This document shows positions 35,022 through 42,544 of a stretch of DNA of 43,407 nucleotides, in pieces (within the stretch, counting starts at the first letter, position 1; every line of letters starts with the position of its first letter). The translations under genes and the position numbers were made by a program. Below the pieces are notes generated by a model, which saw only the letters and a program-made list of their open reading frames with translations, was not told the DNA's origin and did not search any database. Origin of the DNA: a virus; IMG/VR virus record IMGVR_UViG_3300021091_000147, positions 1-43,407 of that record; one strand, given 5' to 3'.

Positions 35022-37949
35022 TTACTTTTTCTTTGATCCTTTATTAAATGGACTTATTACAACTGATCCACCACCACGAAGATTTCTTCTTCTAACTGGC
35101 ATAGGAACAACTTGAGAACTCCCTCTAACTGGTACAGGGACAACTACACTTCTATTTAACCTACTTCTTTGAAGGTTTCTTTCTTGTCTGCCACCGCCAG
35201 GTCTATAAACTGGTTTTTGAGTTTTGCCCATATCATATGCAACCTGAGCTCCAAGACCAACCCACCCGAACGGACCAGGAATTGCAGATATAGCACCTAA
35301 AGCTGCTCCGCCATAATCACCCTTTCTAATTCTATCTTGAACGTCGTATACTGCAGCAGCAATTCCAAGAAAAGGAATTGCTCTACCAAACTTAGCGAGA
35401 ATGGGACTAGTCTTAGAACTAATTTTAGCTAACTTTTTAAGAGCTTCAACATCTGCCGCCTTTGATAAATCATATACAATTTTTCTACCCTGAGCAGCAG
35501 ATTGACTGAACAATCTCTGAACATCACTGGTCCTAACAAACTGTTCGATACCCTTGGTAGGATCAAATCCCCTACTAATTCTACTTCCAAAGAAGTTTTT
35601 AAGTCCTCTTGCTCCCTGAGCGCGAGGAAGAACAATTACTGTTCCATTCTTACCAGCATACTTTATCGATGTCATCAGATCTGGTGTAAAATATTGACCA
35701 GCGTAGTTTGCACCTGCCAGTTTTTTAAATATATCTGGTTTCCATTTTTGCCAGAAAAGTTTTGTGATTTGTTGATCTGCAAAATCAGCTAACTTTCTTC
35801 CCTTGAAGATTCTTCCAAAGATAGTCTTTGGATTCGATGGTCCAGATCCAGTAAAATCAGCACTAAATTCAACACCCTCACCGAGACCTTTGAACATAAG
35901 ATCTGTCTTAAATCTCAATTCATCAGTCACAGACATCAAGAATCTAGCCATTAATCCAGGCAGATTGAATGATCCTGTTTTACTTTGTTCCTCCCAGTAT
36001 TGTCTAGTAGATTCTCTTTCTGACTCTGGTATTAAACCACTATTCAATATCATTTGCTGATACTGAGAATTGGACATAGATATAAATTCAGTCAATCCCC
36101 CTTGACCACTACCAGGTCCACCAGTTCCGACATATGGAACCAGAGATCTCCACCTTGGATAAGGGGAAGTTGTGTTAGGACTCAGAAAATCTAAACTGGT
36201 GTGAGGACCAGTCAAACTACCAACTTGAGATCTCGGATGAGATTTTGTTCCCATCAATCCAAGAACCTGACCTCTTTGTACTGTGTCTCCAGGTCTTACA
36301 TATTTGTTTACTTCAGAACTTGGAAAGTGAGCATAAAGTTGATCAAATTGCTCATTTGGATATTGTGGGTGAGAACCTCTAATTATGACATAGTTACCAT
36401 AACCAGATCCCATTTCACGATCACCACCAACTCTATTTGGATTATATTGATACCCCCATTCAATAACTCTACCTGGGAATACGACTAAGTTATAATGTCC
36501 ATCTGGAGTAAAGTCTACACCAGGTTCACCAGTAGCATCAATTCTAACCCCACCAGGAATGTTTAATGGTGCAAATTGTGGTGCCTCTTGAGGTTGTTCA
36601 GATGCTTCTCCAGCTGAACCAGGTCTTCTTTTAATTTCTTTGTGGGATGCTACTTGTTGTAATTTTTGCTGGAATCCCTCAACATTAAAAACTTCCATAC
36701 TTCCAGCAGCTCTTCCAACTCCCTCTGGTTGGGATATTCTATCCATTCCAAAGGTTCTTGCGAGTTGTGTAATATCATTCAAAACTCTAGAGGAAGATCT
36801 TCCATGTGGTAAAGCATAAGCAACAGAATAAGTTGCTCCAAGCAATACAGATCCGATCTCTCGATAAATTGATCGAGTGATCTCTGGCATCTGACTCACT
36901 CTAGCAACAAGCTCATCTCCTTTTCTACTTGCACGTTCACCGATTAATGCCCTTCCTGGTCCACTTGGAACACCACCTTTTGCATTTAAGGTTACACCAT
37001 ATTTCCTGTCAGTTTCCTCAATCTGTTTCTCTAATTCTCTAAGAGATTTTGCTTCAGTGGTGTTGATTGGCGATCCATCTGCATTTAAATCTGCTGTTAA
37101 ATTTATAGTCTGTCCAGGTATGGTTAAAGGTATTTCTTCTTCTTTAAGTTCTCCCAGTGCTTTCAAAATAATAGCCGCTGGAACAAATGGAGCGCCAGTC
37201 AACTGAAGAACAGGATATATAAGTTTTTCGTTCTTTGCCTCTAATCTCAGTTCATTTAAACGTTTTTTATACTCTGCCTTATCTTTAGTTTTAAGATCTA
37301 AAAGTTGGTTAGCTCTTTCTTCTGCTTTTTTGTTCTCAAATTCTTGTAAAGCCTGACCCCCAAGGATAGCAGCCAATCCAATTTTGTTTCCAGTTGGTAA
37401 ACCAGATCTAATATTGACTGTTGGTTTTGTTGTAGCAGTTCTTGGAGAACGGACAATCTTATTTGCAGGAACCTGAGGTGGTTTTGGAACAAATGGTTGC
37501 TTCGGACGAATCGTAGGTGGTTGTTGCCCTGGTGGTTTTACTTGTGGGGCAGTTGCTGGAACCTGAGCAGCCTTTGGAGTCTGTTTAGTTTTTGGTGCTC
37601 CACTCAAAGCAAGAGGAACATTAACTGGAGTCTGAGCTGGTTGTGCAACCTGCTCCTGTGCCTCTGCTTGACGAACTGGTTGATTTACTCTTACTGGAGT
37701 TTTAGTTCTTCCCCTTTGATTTCTTCTAGGTCTAAGATCAACTTTTACTTCTGCCTCTTCCTTTGGAACAGGTATCTTTCCAATTACAATTCTGTTATGA
37801 ACGTATTTCTTACCAAGGAAGAATTTTGGTCTAGTTCTTAAGTAATCAAAATACTTAAGTTCAGTCTTTAAATACCCCTCCATCGACTTTGCGAAGTTAT
37901 CGCAAGTCTCTTCAAGAGTTTGTAGATCAATAGCGTACTTCTTATCCAT
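35022..37949 (-). CDS. large tail protein with M23-like domain (975 aa)
   Basis: Module order: an N-terminal module (1-55: LEETCDNFAKSMEGYLKTEL, KYFDYLRTRPKFFLGKKYV) shared with the 715-aa protein; a basic (RRNQRGRTK) Pro/Gln-rich linker to about 180; a helical region; an M23 (LytM-like) fold at about 470-600 (GVDF, YGNYVII, LYAHF, PGDTVQRGQVLGLMG, TGPHTSLDF); a C-terminal part with hydrophobic helices (AIPFLGIAAAVYDVQD, AALGAISAIPGPFGWVG). In active M23 enzymes the motifs are HxxxD and HxH; here they read ExxxD-like and HTS, so zinc-dependent cleavage may be lost. Possible tape measure or hub-lysin component. Confidence 0.7.
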   Translation of the reverse strand: MDKKYAIDLQTLEETCDNFAKSMEGYLKTELKYFDYLRTRPKFFLGKKYVHNRIVIGKIPVPKEEAEVKVDLRPRRNQRGRTKTPVRVNQPVRQAEAQEQVAQPAQTPVNVPLALSGAPKTKQTPKAAQVPATAPQVKPPGQQPPTIRPKQPFVPKPPQVPANKIVRSPRTATTKPTVNIRSGLPTGNKIGLAAILGGQALQEFENKKAEERANQLLDLKTKDKAEYKKRLNELRLEAKNEKLIYPVLQLTGAPFVPAAIILKALGELKEEEIPLTIPGQTINLTADLNADGSPINTTEAKSLRELEKQIEETDRKYGVTLNAKGGVPSGPGRALIGERASRKGDELVARVSQMPEITRSIYREIGSVLLGATYSVAYALPHGRSSSRVLNDITQLARTFGMDRISQPEGVGRAAGSMEVFNVEGFQQKLQQVASHKEIKRRPGSAGEASEQPQEAPQFAPLNIPGGVRIDATGEPGVDFTPDGHYNLVVFPGRVIEWGYQYNPNRVGGDREMGSGYGNYVIIRGSHPQYPNEQFDQLYAHFPSSEVNKYVRPGDTVQRGQVLGLMGTKSHPRSQVGSLTGPHTSLDFLSPNTTSPYPRWRSLVPYVGTGGPGSGQGGLTEFISMSNSQYQQMILNSGLIPESERESTRQYWEEQSKTGSFNLPGLMARFLMSVTDELRFKTDLMFKGLGEGVEFSADFTGSGPSNPKTIFGRIFKGRKLADFADQQITKLFWQKWKPDIFKKLAGANYAGQYFTPDLMTSIKYAGKNGTVIVLPRAQGARGLKNFFGSRISRGFDPTKGIEQFVRTSDVQRLFSQSAAQGRKIVYDLSKAADVEALKKLAKISSKTSPILAKFGRAIPFLGIAAAVYDVQDRIRKGDYGGAALGAISAIPGPFGWVGLGAQVAYDMGKTQKPVYRPGGGRQERNLQRSRLNRSVVVPVPVRGSSQVVPMPVRRRNLRGGGSVVISPFNKGSKKK

Positions 37950-37950
37950 A

Positions 37951-40098
37951 TTACGTTATTGCAAACCCCTCTGATGAATTGCGTACACCCCTACCAAATG
38001 GATCAAAATAATCGAAGTCATCTTCTTCTTTAGAATTTGACATCGGCACATAAGTTACAGATCCAGGTATATAAACTGGAGCATAAGCGACAGTAACATT
38101 TTCTTCTGGTCTTTTTGAGGGAGTAAGAGATCTTGATTGCTCGTTTCCTCTCAGATCCATAGTTTTATCCCACCCAGGGGTACTCGTTTGTTTCATCGTT
38201 TCTCTGAGTGTATCATAATATTGTTGCTGTTTTATAGATGTATCAACTGCACTTTCAACGATACCTCTATACTGAGATCCACCTGGCATATTGACCACAT
38301 CTCTAGCATTTTGAATAGCTTGGTTCAATCTTGGATTAGAAGATCTCTGAGCATCTCCTTGTGGAGATACAGTTTTTGTTGCTTGTGCATCAAATTGCCC
38401 TTGTGGACCTTGATACCATCTAGATGTTGGTATTAATTTTCTAGCACTTCTTTGGTTGAATCTATTGATATCTTCTTGAGTATATGTCTTCTTCGTCTCT
38501 CCAATATCAATTCCTAATAGTTTTTGTTTGACTGTTCCTTGTCCAACAAATTCAGTTCCTCTAGGAGCTATGACATTACCAGTATTAGGTAAGAATCTAG
38601 AAAGCATTTCCAGCCATCCACCACCTTGCCCTGGTGGACGAGCAGCTGCTACAAGATTACTAAAGCTTGGTGGTATTCCTGCTGGTCCTGGATTTGTTCT
38701 TCCGTATGAGATAGAACCTGGACCAACATACCATCCAAATAAATGCCCATGTCTAGTTCTATCTGCTATTCCCCCAGGATAAATGTTTGCTGCAGAAGGA
38801 ACGGCAAAGTCAGTTCTTCCTCCAACAAAGTTAGCAGCATCTGCCTGCAACTGAGGATTTGTAATATTTGCTGCTGCTTCATCGACATATTGTGTCGCTG
38901 TAGCAATTCCCTTTCCTTTATGAGATGCCACAGCAGCAATAGCAGTATCCCTATCTCCAATAGCTCTCCACAAATTCTGATCAGATTCTCTGACTGGTTG
39001 AAACTGCCCTGGAGATAAAACAGCTTCTTTTATAGTTTTGACACTATACACTCCAGATGCAACTCTGTTATACACAACCTGCGCTACGTCTGCTTCTCCT
39101 TGAGGAGTTACTCCTTCCAAAGATGCAATAGCTGCTAAGGTCCAAAAGTCTGCACTATCACCCTGTATAACTGGACCTGGGGGAGGAGTTGGTTGTTGTA
39201 AAAATGGCAGGGGTATGTTTAACGTCTCAATAAAATTAGCAATACCCAATTGAGATTTATCGAGTTTTGCCAACATTCCAGCTCCCCCTGGAATTGGACT
39301 AGGCATTTTGGTTGAACCAAACGTTCTTCTCAACGACTGGAATCCAAGAAGAACAGATGCAGTTGATTCTCCAGCTGGCAAATACTCAAGAAGAGAGTCC
39401 GTTACACCAACCATCAAAGATCCAACCATGCCAAAAGAATCTTTGATAATATCACCGATTTGTGGTGCTGGAATAATTATTGTTGGTTCACCAGATGGAT
39501 TAATTCTGGTCAGAACTGGTTTTTTAACAAATCCACCTTCAGGATAAGAAACTAAAGTTCCTGGTGTCGTTCCACCTTTTGCATATGCATATTTTCTTAC
39601 AAATAAAATAGAGAATGCAAAACCTAAATCATCTAAAACTGAAACAGTCGTCTCGGCACCTTGCTGCAATCCTGCAGCAAATTGCTGCAATCCTGCAGCA
39701 AATCCTGGTTCCAAGTCTCGTAACCTAGGAATAGGAATCTGCGGAGGAAAAGAAGGTCCCTGTTGTGGTTGTGGAGCTGGTGCAGGAGCAGGTGCGGGAG
39801 CAGGAGCGGGTGCTGGAACTGGTGCAGTGACTGGTTGCTGCTGTGGTTGCTTCTGTCTACCTCTACCTCTTCTAAATGAAGGAATTCCACCAGAAGGTTC
39901 CTCTGCTACTTCTACCTCTGGAAGTGTTGGGGTAACATTAATGAACTTCTCAACAAACGCAGTTACGAAGTAAAACCTCTGTCTTGATCTGAGATATTCA
40001 ATATATTTCTGTTCTTTCAATAAAAAATTGTCCAACGCCGCAGCGAAACTATCAGCACTTGCTGTCAGTAATGCTACATCGATTGGACTCTTTGGCAT
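37951..40098 (-). CDS. large tail protein with SleB-type hydrolase domain (715 aa)
   Basis: N-terminal module (TASADSFAAALDNFLLKEQK, YIEYLRSRQRFYFV) homologous to that of the 975-aa protein, then an Arg/Gln-rich and Ala-Pro repeat linker. Residues ~316-460 look like a SleB/Hydrolase_2 domain (DFWTLAAIASLEGVTPQGEA, DVAQVVYNRVASG, LSPGQFQPV, HGHLFGWYVG), with the Glu of SLEG as the likely catalytic residue. These domains cleave peptidoglycan glycan strands. The 21-nt tandem repeat 39661-39702 encodes FAAGLQQ twice. The gene ends 1 nt before the 975-aa gene. Confidence 0.75.
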   Translation of the reverse strand: MPKSPIDVALLTASADSFAAALDNFLLKEQKYIEYLRSRQRFYFVTAFVEKFINVTPTLPEVEVAEEPSGGIPSFRRGRGRQKQPQQQPVTAPVPAPAPAPAPAPAPAPQPQQGPSFPPQIPIPRLRDLEPGFAAGLQQFAAGLQQGAETTVSVLDDLGFAFSILFVRKYAYAKGGTTPGTLVSYPEGGFVKKPVLTRINPSGEPTIIIPAPQIGDIIKDSFGMVGSLMVGVTDSLLEYLPAGESTASVLLGFQSLRRTFGSTKMPSPIPGGAGMLAKLDKSQLGIANFIETLNIPLPFLQQPTPPPGPVIQGDSADFWTLAAIASLEGVTPQGEADVAQVVYNRVASGVYSVKTIKEAVLSPGQFQPVRESDQNLWRAIGDRDTAIAAVASHKGKGIATATQYVDEAAANITNPQLQADAANFVGGRTDFAVPSAANIYPGGIADRTRHGHLFGWYVGPGSISYGRTNPGPAGIPPSFSNLVAAARPPGQGGGWLEMLSRFLPNTGNVIAPRGTEFVGQGTVKQKLLGIDIGETKKTYTQEDINRFNQRSARKLIPTSRWYQGPQGQFDAQATKTVSPQGDAQRSSNPRLNQAIQNARDVVNMPGGSQYRGIVESAVDTSIKQQQYYDTLRETMKQTSTPGWDKTMDLRGNEQSRSLTPSKRPEENVTVAYAPVYIPGSVTYVPMSNSKEEDDFDYFDPFGRGVRNSSEGFAIT
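39661..39702. repeat. tandem repeat of a 21-nt palindromic unit
   Basis: Two perfect copies of 21 nt, each containing TTGCTGCA / TGCAGCAA arms. Coding for a repeated FAAGLQQ heptad in the 715-aa protein; 7-residue period suits a helix. Confidence 0.9.
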
Positions 40099-40099
40099 T

Positions 40100-40270
40100 T
40101 TATCTACGATTTCTTTGCCTTTCTTGTTCTACACGCTCTCTTTCCTCTTGCAGGAAAGCAGCTAGTAAGTTGATATAGACATCCCTTTCCCAAGGAATCA
40201 TATTTTCAATATCAGTCAAGCTATATTTATGGTGCTGTACTAAAGCGAAGTTGGTCTTATAAAATGCCAT
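40100..40270 (-). CDS. small tail-assembly chaperone-like ORF, probable -1 frameshift extension of gp26 (56 aa)
   Basis: MAFYKTNFALVQHHKYSLTD, then IENMIPWERDVYINLLAAFL and a charged helix (QEERERVEQERQRNRR). The WERDxYxxLLxxFLQEE pattern resembles the T extensions of tail-assembly chaperones (lambda GT, P2 E'). It lies 20 nt after the gp26 stop in the -1 frame, and that frame is open from the slippery site at 40297-40306 onward. It could be made as a separate protein from ATG 40270 (no good Shine-Dalgarno), as a gp26 fusion, or both. Confidence 0.7.
   Translation of the reverse strand: MAFYKTNFALVQHHKYSLTDIENMIPWERDVYINLLAAFLQEERERVEQERQRNRR
40224..40231 (-). promoter_or_regulatory. candidate internal late promoter CATAAATA
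   Basis: CATAAATA, the same octamer as at 41662-41669 and 41693-41700, inside the 56-codon ORF and 126 nt upstream of the 715-aa gene. Confidence 0.35.
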
Positions 40271-40290
40271 AAGACTCTCATGGAAAAGGG

Positions 40291-40992
40291 CTATGCGAAA
40301 AAATTTGCAAGACCTTCGATAACAATTTCACTCTCAACTCTGGTATTTGGATTTCTAACTTTAAGAACATGCTTCAGAGTTGGCATCGTATTGAAAAATT
40401 CCTGAATCATTTCAAATTGCTTATTGGTCAATTTTTCCACCCATTCTTTTGCTTCATCAAAAGAAAACTCACCATAATCATCCTCACCAACAAATACCTT
40501 GCTGATGCAACTAGCAACCAGATCATATGGATCTGGAGCCTCTGATGTAAAGTTGACTTTAGCAAAATACTCAAGGTTTGGATACTTCATAACCAAAAGA
40601 GTATTGTCATCAAGCTTAATTTCCTTCTTGTGTTCTTTAGGGAAATGAACGTTGATGTCATTTACTTGGAACGTAACCTCAATCTCCGTTTCTTGATCGT
40701 CTGGGCAGGTTACACGCATCGTAATTTCTTCTTGAATTGATCTTGCTCTCATGTTCAAGAAGATGTATTCAACATCGAACAGAGAAAGATCATCAATTTT
40801 GAAGTTTGGTGTTACGATGCAATTCTCAAAGATTTGAATGATTGCATCTAGAATTTCTTGTTCTTCTCCAGTTTCAAGTGCAATCAGAAGAAGTTTTTGC
40901 TCTTTAACAAGAAATGGGCGATACTTAATTTTCTTTTTTGTCGAAGGCACCACCAATTCGTAAATTGGTGTTGAAATAGATGGTAATGGCAT
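40291..40992 (-). CDS. 26: baseplate hub/tail assembly protein, gp26-like (233 aa)
   Basis: MPLPSISTPIYELVVPSTKK, KIKYRPFLVKEQKLLLIALE, followed by DIFENCIVTPN-like and FDVEYIFLNMRARSIQEEIT: this order is typical of the T4 baseplate family (PF12322, gp26). The YRPFLVKEQKLLLIA block and the NMRARS block are diagnostic. T4 gp26 is required for baseplate hub formation. It ends ANFFA-stop with AAATTTTTTC just before the stop, giving overlapping -1 slippery heptamers. Confidence 0.85.
   Translation of the reverse strand: MPLPSISTPIYELVVPSTKKKIKYRPFLVKEQKLLLIALETGEEQEILDAIIQIFENCIVTPNFKIDDLSLFDVEYIFLNMRARSIQEEITMRVTCPDDQETEIEVTFQVNDINVHFPKEHKKEIKLDDNTLLVMKYPNLEYFAKVNFTSEAPDPYDLVASCISKVFVGEDDYGEFSFDEAKEWVEKLTNKQFEMIQEFFNTMPTLKHVLKVRNPNTRVESEIVIEGLANFFA
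40297..40306 (-). promoter_or_regulatory. candidate programmed -1 frameshift site
   Basis: In the gp26 frame the codons read GCA AAT TTT TTC GCA TAG. Both A-AAT-TTT (40306-40300) and T-TTT-TTC (40303-40297) are canonical X-XXY-YYZ slippery heptamers, one codon before the stop. After a slip the -1 frame continues without stop through nine codons (RIALFHESL) into the 56-codon ORF, giving a protein of about 297 aa. Confidence 0.65.
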
Positions 40993-40998
40993 AATGAC

Positions 40999-41664
40999 TT
41001 ATGGTATAAATGGTTTGGACACTTCGTAGTAGATACCTACAGTAACTTTTACTAGACCGTTTGCACTCGCACTAGAAAGAGGAATGGATGACATAGAAAA
41101 GGGATAAGCATTTTGTAAGGTTACCGCATATGGTGTCCAATAATTTTTAGTTTTTGCTTTACCCGTTGGTCCAGTTTTCTCCATTTTATATATGGATAAA
41201 GTTTGAGCTATATCATTATAGAAACGAACTGGATTTGTTTGAATTTGTCTATTTAATGCTTGATCTTTGGTATATGGAGAGTCGGTCGAATAACCAGAAA
41301 TGAAATCCATCCAACCTCTAAAAAATCTATATGGAGTGGAAGTTGTATCACAATAAAATGATACGTCAAATTCATTAAAAATTTTGGCGGATGGAACTTT
41401 GATGTTTTTACCTTTATGATATGAACGAATATCTTGGGTGGTAAAAGTCAATCCTGGTATCTGAATTTCATTACATAAAAAATCCCAGTTTGATGAGGTA
41501 TTCCAGTCAGATCGTTGTATTCCAAATCCTTCCAAATATGTTGCAAGATCACCCGTAATCGCACAATTAAAATTGTAAAGAGTGGCATTAGATGGACCAC
41601 CCTTTTCTTTGACAATTGAAGATATAAATTGAGAAACAGTTCTGAGTGACGTATAAGCTGCCAT
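40999..41664 (-). CDS. tail tube-like protein, gp19/gp54 family (221 aa)
   Basis: The pattern NFNCAITGDLATYLEGFGIQ, IQIPGLTFTTQDIRSYHKGK, NIKVPSAKIFNEFDVSFYCD and FFRGWMDFISG matches T4 gp19-type tail tube proteins, including the 'PG..F...' and 'F..W...I' blocks. It may be a tail-tube paralogue such as gp54 (tube initiator) and not the main tube protein, because it sits with baseplate hub genes. It has a late promoter at 41689-41700. Confidence 0.75.
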   Translation of the reverse strand: MAAYTSLRTVSQFISSIVKEKGGPSNATLYNFNCAITGDLATYLEGFGIQRSDWNTSSNWDFLCNEIQIPGLTFTTQDIRSYHKGKNIKVPSAKIFNEFDVSFYCDTTSTPYRFFRGWMDFISGYSTDSPYTKDQALNRQIQTNPVRFYNDIAQTLSIYKMEKTGPTGKAKTKNYWTPYAVTLQNAYPFSMSSIPLSSASANGLVKVTVGIYYEVSKPFIP

Positions 41665-41669
41665 AAATA
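41662..41669 (+). promoter_or_regulatory. late promoter CATAAATA, plus strand
   Basis: CATAAATA 28 nt upstream of the gp4 ATG (41698). It overlaps the start codon of the tail-tube-like gene on the other strand. Confidence 0.6.
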
Positions 41670-41688
41670 CCCATTATGGGGTGAATCC

Positions 41689-41700
41689 TATTTATTTATG
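41689..41700 (-). promoter_or_regulatory. late promoter CATAAATAAATA, minus strand
   Basis: Two overlapping ATAAATA cores 25-36 nt upstream of ATG 41664, overlapping the gp4 start codon. The divergent gene pair is separated by only 33 nt. Confidence 0.6.
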
Positions 41701-42135
41701 GCGTCATATAAAGGGAAGTACAGACCTACTCACTACAGGAAATACAAAGGAGATCCGACTAACATTATATACCGATCTCTTTGGGAACGCAAGTTCATGT
41801 ATTACTGCGATCACAACGAAAATGTGATCGAATGGTCTAGTGAAGAATATGTCATTCCATATAAATCGCCAATTGACGGTCGATGGCATCGTTATTTCCC
41901 TGATTTTTACATGAAAGTAAAACAAACAGATGGAAGTACCGAAACATACTTAGTTGAGGTGAAACCAAAGGCTCAAGTCGATGGTCCGCAACCTCAAAAG
42001 AAAGTTACCAAGAGATACATAACGGAGGTAGCGAATTATGCCATCAACCAAGCAAAGTGGAAAGCAGCAGAAGAATTCTGCAGGGACAGGCTTTGGAAGT
42101 TCAAAATCATCACAGAAGTCGAACTCAAAGTTTGA
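41698..42135 (+). CDS. 4: head completion nuclease, gp4-like (145 aa)
   Basis: PD-(D/E)xK-type nuclease motif set: E30 (SLWERKF), D69 (YFPDFY) and E87-x-K89 (LVEVKP), the TnsA-like order, with basic N- and C-termini. In T4, gp4 (with gp2) finishes the packaged head before tail attachment. The length is close to T4 gp4 (150 aa). Its last 98 nt overlap gp53. Confidence 0.85.
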   Translation: MASYKGKYRPTHYRKYKGDPTNIIYRSLWERKFMYYCDHNENVIEWSSEEYVIPYKSPIDGRWHRYFPDFYMKVKQTDGSTETYLVEVKPKAQVDGPQPQKKVTKRYITEVANYAINQAKWKAAEEFCRDRLWKFKIITEVELKV

Positions 42136-42544
42136 TAATCTCATCAAAGAATATAAAGGCAAGAAGATATCAAATAGCGAACTGAGATATGAGGTCTTCT
42201 TGATATTAGACGAGGCTGGGGTAGGAAAAGGAAGTACTGTAAAGGAAGATAATTTTTACTTCTTTGAGTATGATCCAAAATGGAGGTCTGTACTAAAAGA
42301 GTGGGATCAATATCCTCTTATAAAGGTGGTAGAACGAAAAGGAAACATCTTGGGAGCAAACTTGCATTATGTTTCTCCAAAGCAGAGGTTATCGATTCTA
42401 AATAATAAAAATAGAGCTTTACCTAAAGAAACTCTACATTATTACATTCCTAGAAATAGGGAAACGAATTTTTATGAGTTGACCGAAGCAGATGCAATCA
42501 TTTTGAGCCAATTACCCTTAGACAAATTTCACAGGAATAGATAA
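42038..42544 (+). CDS. 53: baseplate wedge protein, gp53-like (168 aa)
   Basis: After a Ser/Lys/Gln-rich N-terminus the sequence NFYFFEYDPKWRSVLKEWDQ, YPLIKVVERKGNILGANLHY matches the gp53 core (FFxYDPK...L..WD..PL). Gp53 joins the wedges of the T4 baseplate. ATG 42038 is preceded by GGAGG 10 nt upstream, which supports the long overlap with gp4. The stop overlaps the next start (TAATG). Confidence 0.8.
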   Translation: MPSTKQSGKQQKNSAGTGFGSSKSSQKSNSKFDNLIKEYKGKKISNSELRYEVFLILDEAGVGKGSTVKEDNFYFFEYDPKWRSVLKEWDQYPLIKVVERKGNILGANLHYVSPKQRLSILNNKNRALPKETLHYYIPRNRETNFYELTEADAIILSQLPLDKFHRNR

